Source of the DNA: Candidatus Margulisiibacteriota bacterium
GTDB taxonomy: Bacteria > Margulisbacteria > Termititenacia > Termititenacales > Termititenacaceae
Direction of reading: 5' to 3'
NCBI GenBank assembly: GCA_031279305.1
Contig: JAITIS010000056.1
Location: 1-27,406, forward strand
Length of the DNA: 27,406 bases
The position numbers and the translations under genes are program-made. Positions 15,047 through 20,657 of this stretch are shown here, in pieces. A model generated the notes under the pieces. The model searched no databases, was not told the origin of the DNA, and saw only the letters and a list, made by a program, of their open reading frames with translations. The stretch's first letter is position 1. Each line of letters opens with the position of its first letter.

Positions 15047-15947
15047 ACGTGGTTTGGGCAAAGGACTGGACGCTCTGCTGTCCTCCACCGTGCGTTCCGC
15101 GAGCCGGGACGCCACGGCTATCGCTTCCGCGCTGGGCCGGGGCGAGACCTTAAAACCGGTGTCTTTTTCCGGGCGGACTATAGTGTCCCTGCCGGTTGGC
15201 AGCATAACGCCCAATCCCCGCCAGCCCCGCAAAATTTTTGCGGATAACACTCTGCGCGAGCTGGCGGATTCGATAAAAATTTACGGAGTGATTCAGCCGC
15301 TCATCGTGCGCAAACGCGGCGAGGCTTACGAGCTGGTCGCCGGCGAGCGCCGCCTGCGCGCCGCCTGTCTGGCCGGCGTGGAGCGGGTGCCCGTGCTGAT
15401 CCGGGAAATGTCCGATGAAATCTCGCTGGAGCAGGCGATTATCGAAAACATCCAGCGGGAAAACCTGAATGCCTTGGAAGAGGCGGAATCTTATGCGCTG
15501 CTGATAAAAGAATTTTCCCTCACGCAGGAAGAAATCGCCCGTAAAGTCGGCAAAGCCCGCTCCTCGATCGCCAATGCCCTGCGCCTCAATGAACTGCCTA
15601 GGGAAGTCAAAGACTCCCTGCTTAGGGATGAAATTACCGCCGGGCACGCGCGCGCGATATTGGCGGCAGGGGATGTGCTGTCCCAGCTGCGGCTCTGGGC
15701 TAAAATACTCAAGGAAAAAATGAATGTTCGCGCCGCGGAAAAGGCCGCCGCTAAAAAGACGATCAATGCCGCAAAAACAGAGAAAGACGCAAAGTTAAGC
15801 GCTGTCGAACAAGATTTTTCCTCAAAATTGGCGACGCGAGTTGAATTAAGCGGAACTGAACAAAATGGGGTTATTTCGATTAAATATACGTCTAAAGACG
15901 AACTTGACCGGCTGTACGCGCTGATCGTGCACAATGAAATTATCTAG
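15033..15947 (+). CDS. parB: Chromosome partitioning protein ParB (CTPase, parS-binding)
   Basis: Binds parS and spreads along DNA as a CTP-dependent clamp. The N-terminal RGLGKGLDALL motif (6-16) is the usual ParA-stimulating segment. ITPNPRQPRKIF (58-69) opens the CTPase domain; GERRLRA (104-110) and the ENIQRENLN segment (about 139-147) are its CTP-binding motifs. The helix-turn-helix that reads parS is at about 165-190 (LTQEEIARKVGKARSSIANAL). A Lys/Ala-rich linker leads to the C-terminal dimerisation domain (about 265-304). At 304 residues it is a normal length. It overlaps parA by 14 nt, and the two perfect parS palindromes in the window match its family's specificity. Confidence 0.97.
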   Translation: MSANKRGLGKGLDALLSSTVRSASRDATAIASALGRGETLKPVSFSGRTIVSLPVGSITPNPRQPRKIFADNTLRELADSIKIYGVIQPLIVRKRGEAYELVAGERRLRAACLAGVERVPVLIREMSDEISLEQAIIENIQRENLNALEEAESYALLIKEFSLTQEEIARKVGKARSSIANALRLNELPREVKDSLLRDEITAGHARAILAAGDVLSQLRLWAKILKEKMNVRAAEKAAAKKTINAAKTEKDAKLSAVEQDFSSKLATRVELSGTEQNGVISIKYTSKDELDRLYALIVHNEII

Positions 15948-15983
15948 TTTCAAGCTCATAGTCAGGTAATTTTGTAGATTTTT

Positions 15984-16050
15984 CCGAAAATATTTGCTGT
16001 AAACGAGTTCACGGCGCTCCGCCTACGCGCGTCGGTAAATATTTTTCAGG
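15984..16050. repeat. Imperfect inverted repeat after parB
   Basis: CCGAAAATATTTGC (15984-15997) is matched in inverse by GTAAATATTTTTCAGG (16035-16050) with a one-base bulge, enclosing a GC-rich 37-nt middle. It could be a large stem-loop ending the parAB transcript, but there is no terminal T-run. No gene lies here. Confidence 0.4.
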
Positions 16051-16065
16051 GAAGCTATTTTGCTC

Positions 16066-16119
16066 AAAATACAACAGAATTTTTCAATATATTTCCTAAT
16101 TTTTTGGCATAAAAATTTC
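16066..16119 (+). promoter_or_regulatory. Shared leader block, copy A
   Basis: This 54-bp AT-rich block matches 45 of 54 aligned positions of the block at 18803-18855, with one single-base gap. It begins AAAATACA, contains ATATATT and ends TTGGCATAAAAATTTC (16104-16119). A Shine-Dalgarno and the ATG of the 59-residue protein follow 14-27 nt downstream. The TGGCAT-N5-TTTCT part resembles a sigma-54 -24/-12 promoter with one key mismatch. Confidence 0.6.
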
Positions 16120-16145
16120 TATATTCCCCGACAGGGGGGATTTCA

Positions 16146-16325
16146 ATGGCTATTACGGGGGCGCCGCAGCACCGCCGCTACGGCGAGGAATACGAAAGTC
16201 TTATTTCTAGTTCGCTGCGCGAGAAAATCGAACAGGTGCGCGAGTCCGCCAGAAAAAAAGAATGGCGGGAAGACCGGCTGGCGCGCGTGCGGCTGGAAGA
16301 CTGGCTGTTTACGGTGAGACGTTAA
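16146..16325 (+). CDS. Small highly charged protein, 59 residues, unknown
   Basis: ATG at 16146 has a strong AGGGGGGA Shine-Dalgarno 5 nt upstream and sits directly behind leader block A, so it is very likely translated. After a short MAITGAPQHRRYG start it is almost all helix-forming charged residues (ESLISSSLREKIEQVRESAR, then Lys/Glu/Arg/Trp-rich), ending LEDWLFTVRR. It has no membrane segment and resembles a small cytoplasmic helical or coiled-coil protein. I recognise no family. Its 3' end overlaps by 17 nt the 3' end of the convergent gene at 16309. A link to the tiny peptides at 18888 is suggested by the shared leader. Confidence 0.6.
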   Translation: MAITGAPQHRRYGEEYESLISSSLREKIEQVRESARKKEWREDRLARVRLEDWLFTVRR

Positions 16326-17436
16326 AGTATTCCAGCGCCAGCTCTTTGTTCTGAAAACCGGCTAAAAGCAGCGGCAGCAAAATTTTTTCTATATCAAAAG
16401 GAATGTCGGCGTTGTCGATTTTGAATATTTTGACACGGGGCATTCCTTTGCCCTTGACCGCGGCGTTGGTTTGCCTCTGGACAAATTCTTCCAGAGTATA
16501 AATAAAAAACTCTTGATCCAGATGCGTGATAATTTTGCCCTGCGGCGCGTCATCGGCGATCAGATGAAAAGCGCGGGTGCAAATATTATTCTGGTATTCG
16601 GGAAAATCATTTAAGATCTCCTCAAAAGTTATTTCCTGTCCAGAAATTTTTACCCAAAAATTATCATTGCTCTGGTTGTAAAGTTTGGTCACAAAATACC
16701 GCGTATCCAGCCGCGATAGGTCAAATTTCGGCCCGTACTCGACGGCTTCGGCCAGACGGCCGCGGGTTTCCAGCGTGTTAAAACAGCCCAGCGGGTCAGG
16801 CCGGACGGCCAGCTCGAAATGATATTTGGCCTGCCAGCCCCGCAGCATCCGGTAAATTTCCGGTTCGATGCCATTGAGATTTACGGATATAGAATAATTT
16901 TTATCCCAGAGCCGCGGCGTGTTTTCCAGCAATTCCCTGCCGGCGGAAACGCTCATCAGCCCATAATTGTTGTCTAATTCGGCTTTGTTCAGATCGTAGC
17001 CTTTTCTGGCGTAGAGTTTTAAGAGCGGATTTTTGTCTGGAGGAAAGCTGTAAAAAAGAGCGCGCATTTCTTTTATCTGCCGTTCTATTTCCACGCAGAC
17101 CAGATTGAACGCCGGTTTGAGCGCGCGGGCGCGCGGCGACGGAGAGACTGTGTCGGCGAAAATTTCCGCCTGCCGGCCGAAATAATCGAAGCCGTTGTAA
17201 TTTTGGACTGCGCTCGCGTCCGCAATTTTGCGCAATAAAAACACGGACATATTGGCCCCGGAAACGGCGCGCAAAAACAGCCGGCGGAAAAGCTGCTGGG
17301 TAAGATTTAATTTACCCGGCAGGGTGTAATAGTTTTCCTCGTTAAAATAGTCGGTCAAAATAATCTGCGCAAATTCCCGCGCGTTGATATAGGCGGTCTG
17401 CGCCGTGTTGTCCGCCAGTAATTTGGTTTTGAGCAT
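16309..17436 (-). CDS. Conserved-looking hypothetical protein, 375 residues
   Basis: A long frame on the minus strand with balanced composition and no frame competitor of similar length. The N-terminal third is rich in Leu, Phe and Arg (ETL-like helices: LTQQLFRRLFLRAV near 45); the middle has NYSISVNLNGIEPEIYRMLRG and a conserved-looking FDLSRLDTRYFVTKLYN; near the C-terminus is VKGKGMPRVKIFKIDNADIPF. There is no signal peptide, membrane segment or enzyme motif I can name. The ATG is only 5 nt after a TATAAT hexamer and has no Shine-Dalgarno, so the mRNA is probably leaderless. It diverges from the MiaB-like gene and converges on the 59-residue gene. Confidence 0.65.
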   Translation of the reverse strand: MLKTKLLADNTAQTAYINAREFAQIILTDYFNEENYYTLPGKLNLTQQLFRRLFLRAVSGANMSVFLLRKIADASAVQNYNGFDYFGRQAEIFADTVSPSPRARALKPAFNLVCVEIERQIKEMRALFYSFPPDKNPLLKLYARKGYDLNKAELDNNYGLMSVSAGRELLENTPRLWDKNYSISVNLNGIEPEIYRMLRGWQAKYHFELAVRPDPLGCFNTLETRGRLAEAVEYGPKFDLSRLDTRYFVTKLYNQSNDNFWVKISGQEITFEEILNDFPEYQNNICTRAFHLIADDAPQGKIITHLDQEFFIYTLEEFVQRQTNAAVKGKGMPRVKIFKIDNADIPFDIEKILLPLLLAGFQNKELALEYFNVSP

Positions 17437-17441
17437 ACTGT

Positions 17442-17473
17442 ATTATATCGTAGTTTTAGCCAGACTGTTGCAA
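17442..17473 (-). promoter_or_regulatory. Promoter of the 375-residue hypothetical gene
   Basis: A perfect -10 TATAAT on the minus strand (17442-17447), 5 nt before the ATG. A TTGCAA hexamer (17468-17473) is the best -35 candidate, but the 20-bp spacer is long, so the -35 is doubtful. Confidence 0.45.
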
Positions 17474-17498
17474 GTTTTCCAAAAAAATTATTCTGCGC

Positions 17499-17504
17499 TA
17501 AAAT
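17499..17504 (+). promoter_or_regulatory. -10 element of the MiaB-like gene
   Basis: TAAAAT, ending 6 nt before the ATG at 17511; no Shine-Dalgarno and no clear -35. The context CTAAAATTTTCC closely resembles the mnmG start region (TTAAAATTTTCC). Confidence 0.4.
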
Positions 17505-17510
17505 TTTCCA

Positions 17511-18554
17511 ATGCCGACCTACCACATCATCACTTTTGGCTGCCAGATGAATAAAAATGACAGCGAACATCTGGCCGGTATGCTGGAATTTGGCGGCGCG
17601 AAATACACGGCCGAACCCAAGGGCGCGGATCTGCTGGTGTTTAACACCTGTTCAGTGCGCGACCGGGCCGAGCGGCGCGTCTGGGGCCAGCTCGCTAAAT
17701 ATCATTATCTGCGCCGCAAAAATAATTCCGCGCAAAAACTTTATCTGGCAGGCTGCCTGCCCGCCTGCAACCTAGCCGCGATCAAAAAACGGGCGCCCTA
17801 TCTGGACGGTTTTCTGGAAATTGAGGAAGCGCGCCAGTATCCGCCGCGCAGAGAAAATTCGCCGGAGGCCTGGGTGACGATAATGCAGGGCTGCGACAAT
17901 TTTTGCGCCTATTGCATCGTGCCCTACGCGCGCGGCCGCGAGCGCAGCCGGACAGCCGAGGAGATCCTTGCGGAAATTCAGGCCGTAGATTTTGCCGGCC
18001 GCGAAATTTTATTTTTGCTCGGCCAGAACGTGAACTCCTACGCCGGACTTTATAAAACTAAAAAAATTTCTTTTCCGGAATTATTGTCGCTGATCTTGCG
18101 GGAATGTCCGTCCGTGCCGAAACTGGCTTTTCTCACTTCGCATCCCAAAGACCTCACGGCGGAGCTGATCGGTCTGCTTGCCGCTGACCCCAGAATAGAC
18201 CGTGGGCTGCATTTGCCCGTCCAGTCCGGCAATGATCGGATACTGTCCCTGATGCGGCGCGGCTACACGGCGGAGCATTACCGCCGGCTGGCGGCGGACA
18301 TCCGCGCGCGCGCGCCGGATATAAAACTGTCCACGGATATTATTGTCGGCTTTCCCTCGGAAACCGAGGAGGAATTCGCGGATACCTGTCGTCTGGTGGA
18401 GGAGATAGGCTTTTTCCGCGTGAATACGGCCGGCTTTTCAGCGCGTCAAGGCACCGGTGCCGCGGCAATGCCCCAGCTGCCCCGCGAGATTATTGCCAGC
18501 CGCCTGAACAGAATCAATGCGCTGATAAATGGTGAAAAATCTGCGCGCAAGTAA
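17511..18554 (+). CDS. MiaB-like radical-SAM methylthiotransferase, lacks TRAM domain
   Basis: Methylthiotransferases use two iron-sulfur clusters and S-adenosylmethionine to add a methylthio group, in MiaB to i6A37 of tRNA. All six cluster cysteines are present: Cys11, Cys47 and Cys82 for the N-terminal cluster and Cys128, Cys132 and Cys135 (CxxxCxxC) for the radical-SAM cluster. The LPVQSGND and STDIIVGFPSETEEEF segments match the family. The best fit is MiaB rather than MtaB or RimO, from FGCQMN and QNVNSY. With 347 residues it is about 80-100 shorter than usual because the C-terminal TRAM RNA-binding domain is missing; the stop is followed by AT-rich DNA with no continuation. The start is probably leaderless. 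Confidence 0.88.
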   Translation: MPTYHIITFGCQMNKNDSEHLAGMLEFGGAKYTAEPKGADLLVFNTCSVRDRAERRVWGQLAKYHYLRRKNNSAQKLYLAGCLPACNLAAIKKRAPYLDGFLEIEEARQYPPRRENSPEAWVTIMQGCDNFCAYCIVPYARGRERSRTAEEILAEIQAVDFAGREILFLLGQNVNSYAGLYKTKKISFPELLSLILRECPSVPKLAFLTSHPKDLTAELIGLLAADPRIDRGLHLPVQSGNDRILSLMRRGYTAEHYRRLAADIRARAPDIKLSTDIIVGFPSETEEEFADTCRLVEEIGFFRVNTAGFSARQGTGAAAMPQLPREIIASRLNRINALINGEKSARK

Positions 18555-18800
18555 CAATTTTTTCTGAATATCCTGTGCCTAACTATGTTAATAACCAGTT
18601 GGTTTATACACAGCCGGTTAAATTTTTAATCAAAATTTCAACAGGTTAATAAATAATTAACATTTTAAGGTCAATATACAGCAAAAAATTGTGGATAAAT
18701 GCTGTATAAGTTGATAACTTCTATTTTGTATAGTTATAATTAACAATATCCTGCAAAATACTCTCTGCTCAAAAATATACATCGATAAATTCTGCTGCGT
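18555..18800. other. AT-rich region with DnaA boxes (candidate oriC)
   Basis: This gene-free stretch is far more AT-rich than its surroundings. It holds two perfect DnaA boxes, TTATACACA (18604-18612, plus) and TTATCCACA (18690-18698, minus), and two with one mismatch, TTAGGCACA (18574-18582, minus) and TTATTAACA (18586-18594, minus). Long A/T runs (about 18615-18665) could unwind. Nearby parABS, mnmG-rsmG, mnmE and rpmH favour an origin. dnaA is not adjacent, and flanking genes point towards rather than away from it, so a DnaA-binding regulatory region is an alternative. Confidence 0.5.
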
Positions 18801-18802
18801 TG

Positions 18803-18855
18803 AAAATACACCAGTTTTCTTCGATATATTGCCGAATTTTTGGCACAAAAATTTC
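18803..18855 (+). promoter_or_regulatory. Shared leader block, copy B
   Basis: The second copy of the block seen at 16066-16119. The core reads TTGGCACAAAAATTTC (18840-18855). The TGGCAC-N5-TTTCA part is one mismatch from a sigma-54 -24/-12 element. Read that way, transcription would start near 18867, about 9 nt before the Shine-Dalgarno of the first tiny peptide gene. Confidence 0.6.
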
Positions 18856-18887
18856 AAGAATAATAACACCAGAATAAGGAGGGGATT

Positions 18888-18950
18888 ATGCTGTTGAATA
18901 AACTTTTGACGCTTATGGTTTTGGTAGGCGGCCTAATTTTCAATATGTAA
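18888..18950 (+). CDS. Tiny hydrophobic peptide, 20 residues
   Basis: ATG with an excellent AAGGAGGGG Shine-Dalgarno at 3-nt spacing from the GGGG. The product is a hydrophobic peptide (MLLNKLLTLMVLVGGLIFNM) with a single lysine near the N-terminus, long enough to insert into or span a membrane. It is the first of two tiny genes in tandem behind leader block B. Small-membrane-peptide toxins, pheromones and regulators of membrane proteins look like this, but no family is recognisable. Confidence 0.5.
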   Translation: MLLNKLLTLMVLVGGLIFNM

Positions 18951-18958
18951 GGAGTTTT

Positions 18959-19036
18959 ATGCGCACAGTAAAAAACTGGCTCGCGGCGCTGAGTGATTTT
19001 GTGCTGCTGGGCAGCCGACGCCATCCGGCGAAGTAG
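18959..19036 (+). CDS. Tiny amphipathic basic peptide, 25 residues
   Basis: The ATG lies 8 nt after the stop of the hydrophobic peptide and is preceded by TAAGGAG, which includes that stop codon, so translation is probably coupled. The product starts MRTVKNWLAALSDFVLLG and ends SRRHPAK: an amphipathic helix with a basic tail. It resembles in size the small peptides that accompany membrane peptides in two-peptide systems, but I recognise no family. The next gene is on the other strand and ends 22 bp away. Confidence 0.45.
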   Translation: MRTVKNWLAALSDFVLLGSRRHPAK

Positions 19037-19058
19037 AGACGCGGTCGGGCTGTATCCT

Positions 19059-19493
19059 TTATTTTAAGGCCAGTCGTAATATGGGATAAGGCGGGCCTTC
19101 ATTGTCTGAGGCAGAGCGGCTGACTGCGCGAAATCCCAGTTTTCGATAAAATCTCAGAGCTTGCTTATTCTGAGCATTGACGGCGACTTTTTTTATTTTT
19201 AATTCTTGGCGGGCGTAATTTACTAATAATTTGCCAATTCCTTGGCCCATTTTTTGTGGGTGAACAAACAACATTTCAATGCTGTTTTCCGCTGTTCCCA
19301 TAAAGCCTAGGAGTTTAGCCGCATTGTCCCGCGCGGCATATAAGTTTGCTTGGGCAAAATATTTAGGGATGGTTTGTTTATAATAGTTAAAATCTTTTTC
19401 GGCCAGAAAATTATGCGTTGCCCTTGCGGATAATTCCCATAATTTTATTAACTGCTTGTATTCAGTGTTTAAGACAATTGATATTTGCTGCAT
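19059..19493 (-). CDS. GNAT acetyltransferase, YjaB-like
   Basis: A 144-residue acetyltransferase closely patterned on E. coli YjaB: ELSARATHNFLAEKDF near the N-terminus (YjaB has SVDATHDFL), GFMGTAENSIEMLFVHPQ in the core, the acetyl-CoA loop KMGQGIGKLLVNYAR (about 81-95), and the C-terminal VNAQNKQALRFYRKLGFRAV plus a Gly-Pro-Pro-Tyr-Pro-Ile-Leu-Arg-Leu ending. YjaB binds acetyl-CoA; its physiological substrate is not settled. There is no obvious Shine-Dalgarno or clear promoter upstream. The codon use and AT content are more A/T-rich than the neighbours, which may point to later acquisition, but this was not measured. Confidence 0.88.
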   Translation of the reverse strand: MQQISIVLNTEYKQLIKLWELSARATHNFLAEKDFNYYKQTIPKYFAQANLYAARDNAAKLLGFMGTAENSIEMLFVHPQKMGQGIGKLLVNYARQELKIKKVAVNAQNKQALRFYRKLGFRAVSRSASDNEGPPYPILRLALK

Positions 19494-19874
19494 AAAAAAT
19501 ACTTTCTTTAATTATTGCGGCAAAGCCTCTTTTCATTTCGCTTAATTCTTATTTGCCAATAATTGCTGCTCTAAATTTGCAAAATATTATGCTTGTGTCT
19601 TTGCGCTGCCTGTGGCGACATTTTATTATCAATTAACGGCAAAGCACACACAGGCCTGCTTGGCGATAGAGTTATAACGGCGGCTTTACAAAACCAGGGC
19701 GTCGCGTTTATTAAATGCCGTGCCCCACGGCTTTAAAATGATAAAGAATTATCGTCTTTCTGAATAAGCAAGCGGAGATGAGGGAATGGCTTCGCGCGCC
19801 GCGCGCGCTTGCGATTCTTCTTTTTCTCCAAACAGGAAAGAATAAAAAAATCATCATCTTCCTGAATAAGCAAG
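19494..19874. other. Gap with a partial tRNA duplication, no confident gene
   Basis: From 19494 to about 19740 I see no gene with a start and ribosome-binding site. A stop-to-stop frame of about 53 codons (19575-19736) has a sensible-looking middle but no good start. From 19751 the stretch holds the first copy of a 37-bp repeat that also forms the tRNA 3' end, then a GC-rich GCGCGC-containing piece, and an A-rich piece leading to the tRNA. Confidence 0.6.
19751..19787 (-). repeat. Duplicated tRNA-Ala 3' end and trailer
   Basis: 37 bp that match 19853-19889 in 34 of 37 positions, at 102-bp distance. On the minus strand the repeat holds the last 14 nt of the tRNA (ATTCCCTCATCTCC) plus its downstream trailer, including the CTTGCTTATTCAG stretch. 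The layout resembles the att duplication left by elements inserting at tRNA 3' ends, or a remnant of a tandem tRNA copy. Confidence 0.75.
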
Positions 19875-19947
19875 TGGAGATGAGGGAATTCGAATCCCTG
19901 ACCCCTGCATTGCGAACGCAGTGCTCTGCCAGCTGAGCTACATCCCC
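19875..19947 (-). tRNA. tRNA-Ala, anticodon CGC
   Basis: A 73-nt cloverleaf on the minus strand. The acceptor stem GGGGATG pairs with CATCTCC, including the G3-U70 wobble that is the main identity mark of alanine tRNAs. The D-arm is GCTC..GAGC, the anticodon stem CTGCG/TGCAG encloses loop TTCGCAA with anticodon CGC (codon GCG), and the T-arm is GGGAT-TCGAATT-CCCTC-like. The discriminator is A73. The following bases are CTT, so CCA is not encoded and must be added by tRNA nucleotidyltransferase. Confidence 0.95.
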
Positions 19948-19958
19948 ACGAGGAGAGC

Positions 19959-19988
19959 ATTCTAACAAAACTTTTCGGGCTTTGGCAA
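19959..19988 (-). promoter_or_regulatory. Promoter of tRNA-Ala
   Basis: On the minus strand: -35 TTGCCA (19983-19988), an 18-bp spacer and extended -10 TGT-TAGAAT (hexamer 19959-19964). The tRNA 5' end is 11 nt further on, giving a very short leader. Confidence 0.65.
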
Positions 19989-20032
19989 AATATTTTTGCC
20001 GGAGCAGCGATCAGCGCGGCGGCTCCGTTTAA

Positions 20033-20608
20033 TCACCGGGCGAGCATTGTCCGGAAGGCCCGCGCCAGCTCCGCGCCGTAACGCGCCAGCGCCGAACCCT
20101 CCGGCGCAAAAAGATTTTTGTTTTGCAGATAATAATGCACCAGCCCCAGCCAGCTGTTAAAAATCAAGCGCGGGGGCAGAGGCTTGAGCGCGCCCCGGCG
20201 CCGCTCCAAGATTGCCAGAAAAGGCGCGGCAATCGTGGATTGTATGGCGTCCAGCGCGCGGCTCGCTTCCGCCGGCAGGAGAACAGTCTCGGTGATCAGC
20301 CGCCGGTAAAAATCCTCGCGCTCCAGCAAAAATTTGATATGCGCGTTTAAGAAAGCGGTGAGCCCGCCGCGCCCGCTCAAAACGGACAGTCTGCCGCCGG
20401 CCTCTTCCAGAAACTCGCCCAGCAGAGTGAGGATCAGCAGTTCTCTGGTCGGGAAATGGGCAAACAGCGCGCCGTGGGAAACGCCGGCCGCGCGGGCTAT
20501 GGCGCTGGTGGGCGTATTAAAGCCGCGCTCGGCGTAAATCTGCCGGGCTGTATTGATTATCCGCGCGCGGGTGGCGGCTTTTTTTAATTGACGCTTGGTT
20601 TCAGCCAT
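20033..20608 (-). CDS. TetR/AcrR family transcriptional regulator
   Basis: A 191-residue repressor. Residues about 12-60 form the TetR DNA-binding domain (ATRARIINTARQIYAERGF, then the helix-turn-helix ending in AAGVSHGALFAHFPTRELL). The remaining helical region is the ligand-binding and dimerisation domain, whose ligand cannot be predicted. Inverted repeats overlap its own promoter and start, so it probably represses itself. It is not next to an exporter or enzyme that would reveal its target; mnmE upstream on the same strand ends 49 bp before its ATG. A wider target elsewhere sharing the ACTCA/TGAGT operator should be sought. Confidence 0.9.
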   Translation of the reverse strand: MAETKRQLKKAATRARIINTARQIYAERGFNTPTSAIARAAGVSHGALFAHFPTRELLILTLLGEFLEEAGGRLSVLSGRGGLTAFLNAHIKFLLEREDFYRRLITETVLLPAEASRALDAIQSTIAAPFLAILERRRGALKPLPPRLIFNSWLGLVHYYLQNKNLFAPEGSALARYGAELARAFRTMLAR

Positions 20609-20609
20609 A

Positions 20610-20657
20610 TTGAGTTATTACTCAATGAGTATATGCTTAATTATGGTTAATAGTCAA
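20610..20657 (-). promoter_or_regulatory. Promoter and operator of the tetR gene
   Basis: On the minus strand: -35 TTGACT (20652-20657), an 18-bp spacer and -10 TATACT (20628-20633). Two overlapping palindromes cover the start region: TACTCA-A-TGAGTA (20619-20631), over the -10, and TTGAGT-TATT-ACTCAA (20610-20625). The operator directly abuts the ATG. The -35 region lies just beyond the mnmE stop codon. Confidence 0.75.

Noticed and set aside
19575..19736. A stop-to-stop frame of about 53 codons with a plausible-looking middle (GKAHTGLLGDRV)
   Set aside because: It has no ATG or GTG, only an internal TTG, and no Shine-Dalgarno; it could be a decayed fragment but cannot be supported as a gene.
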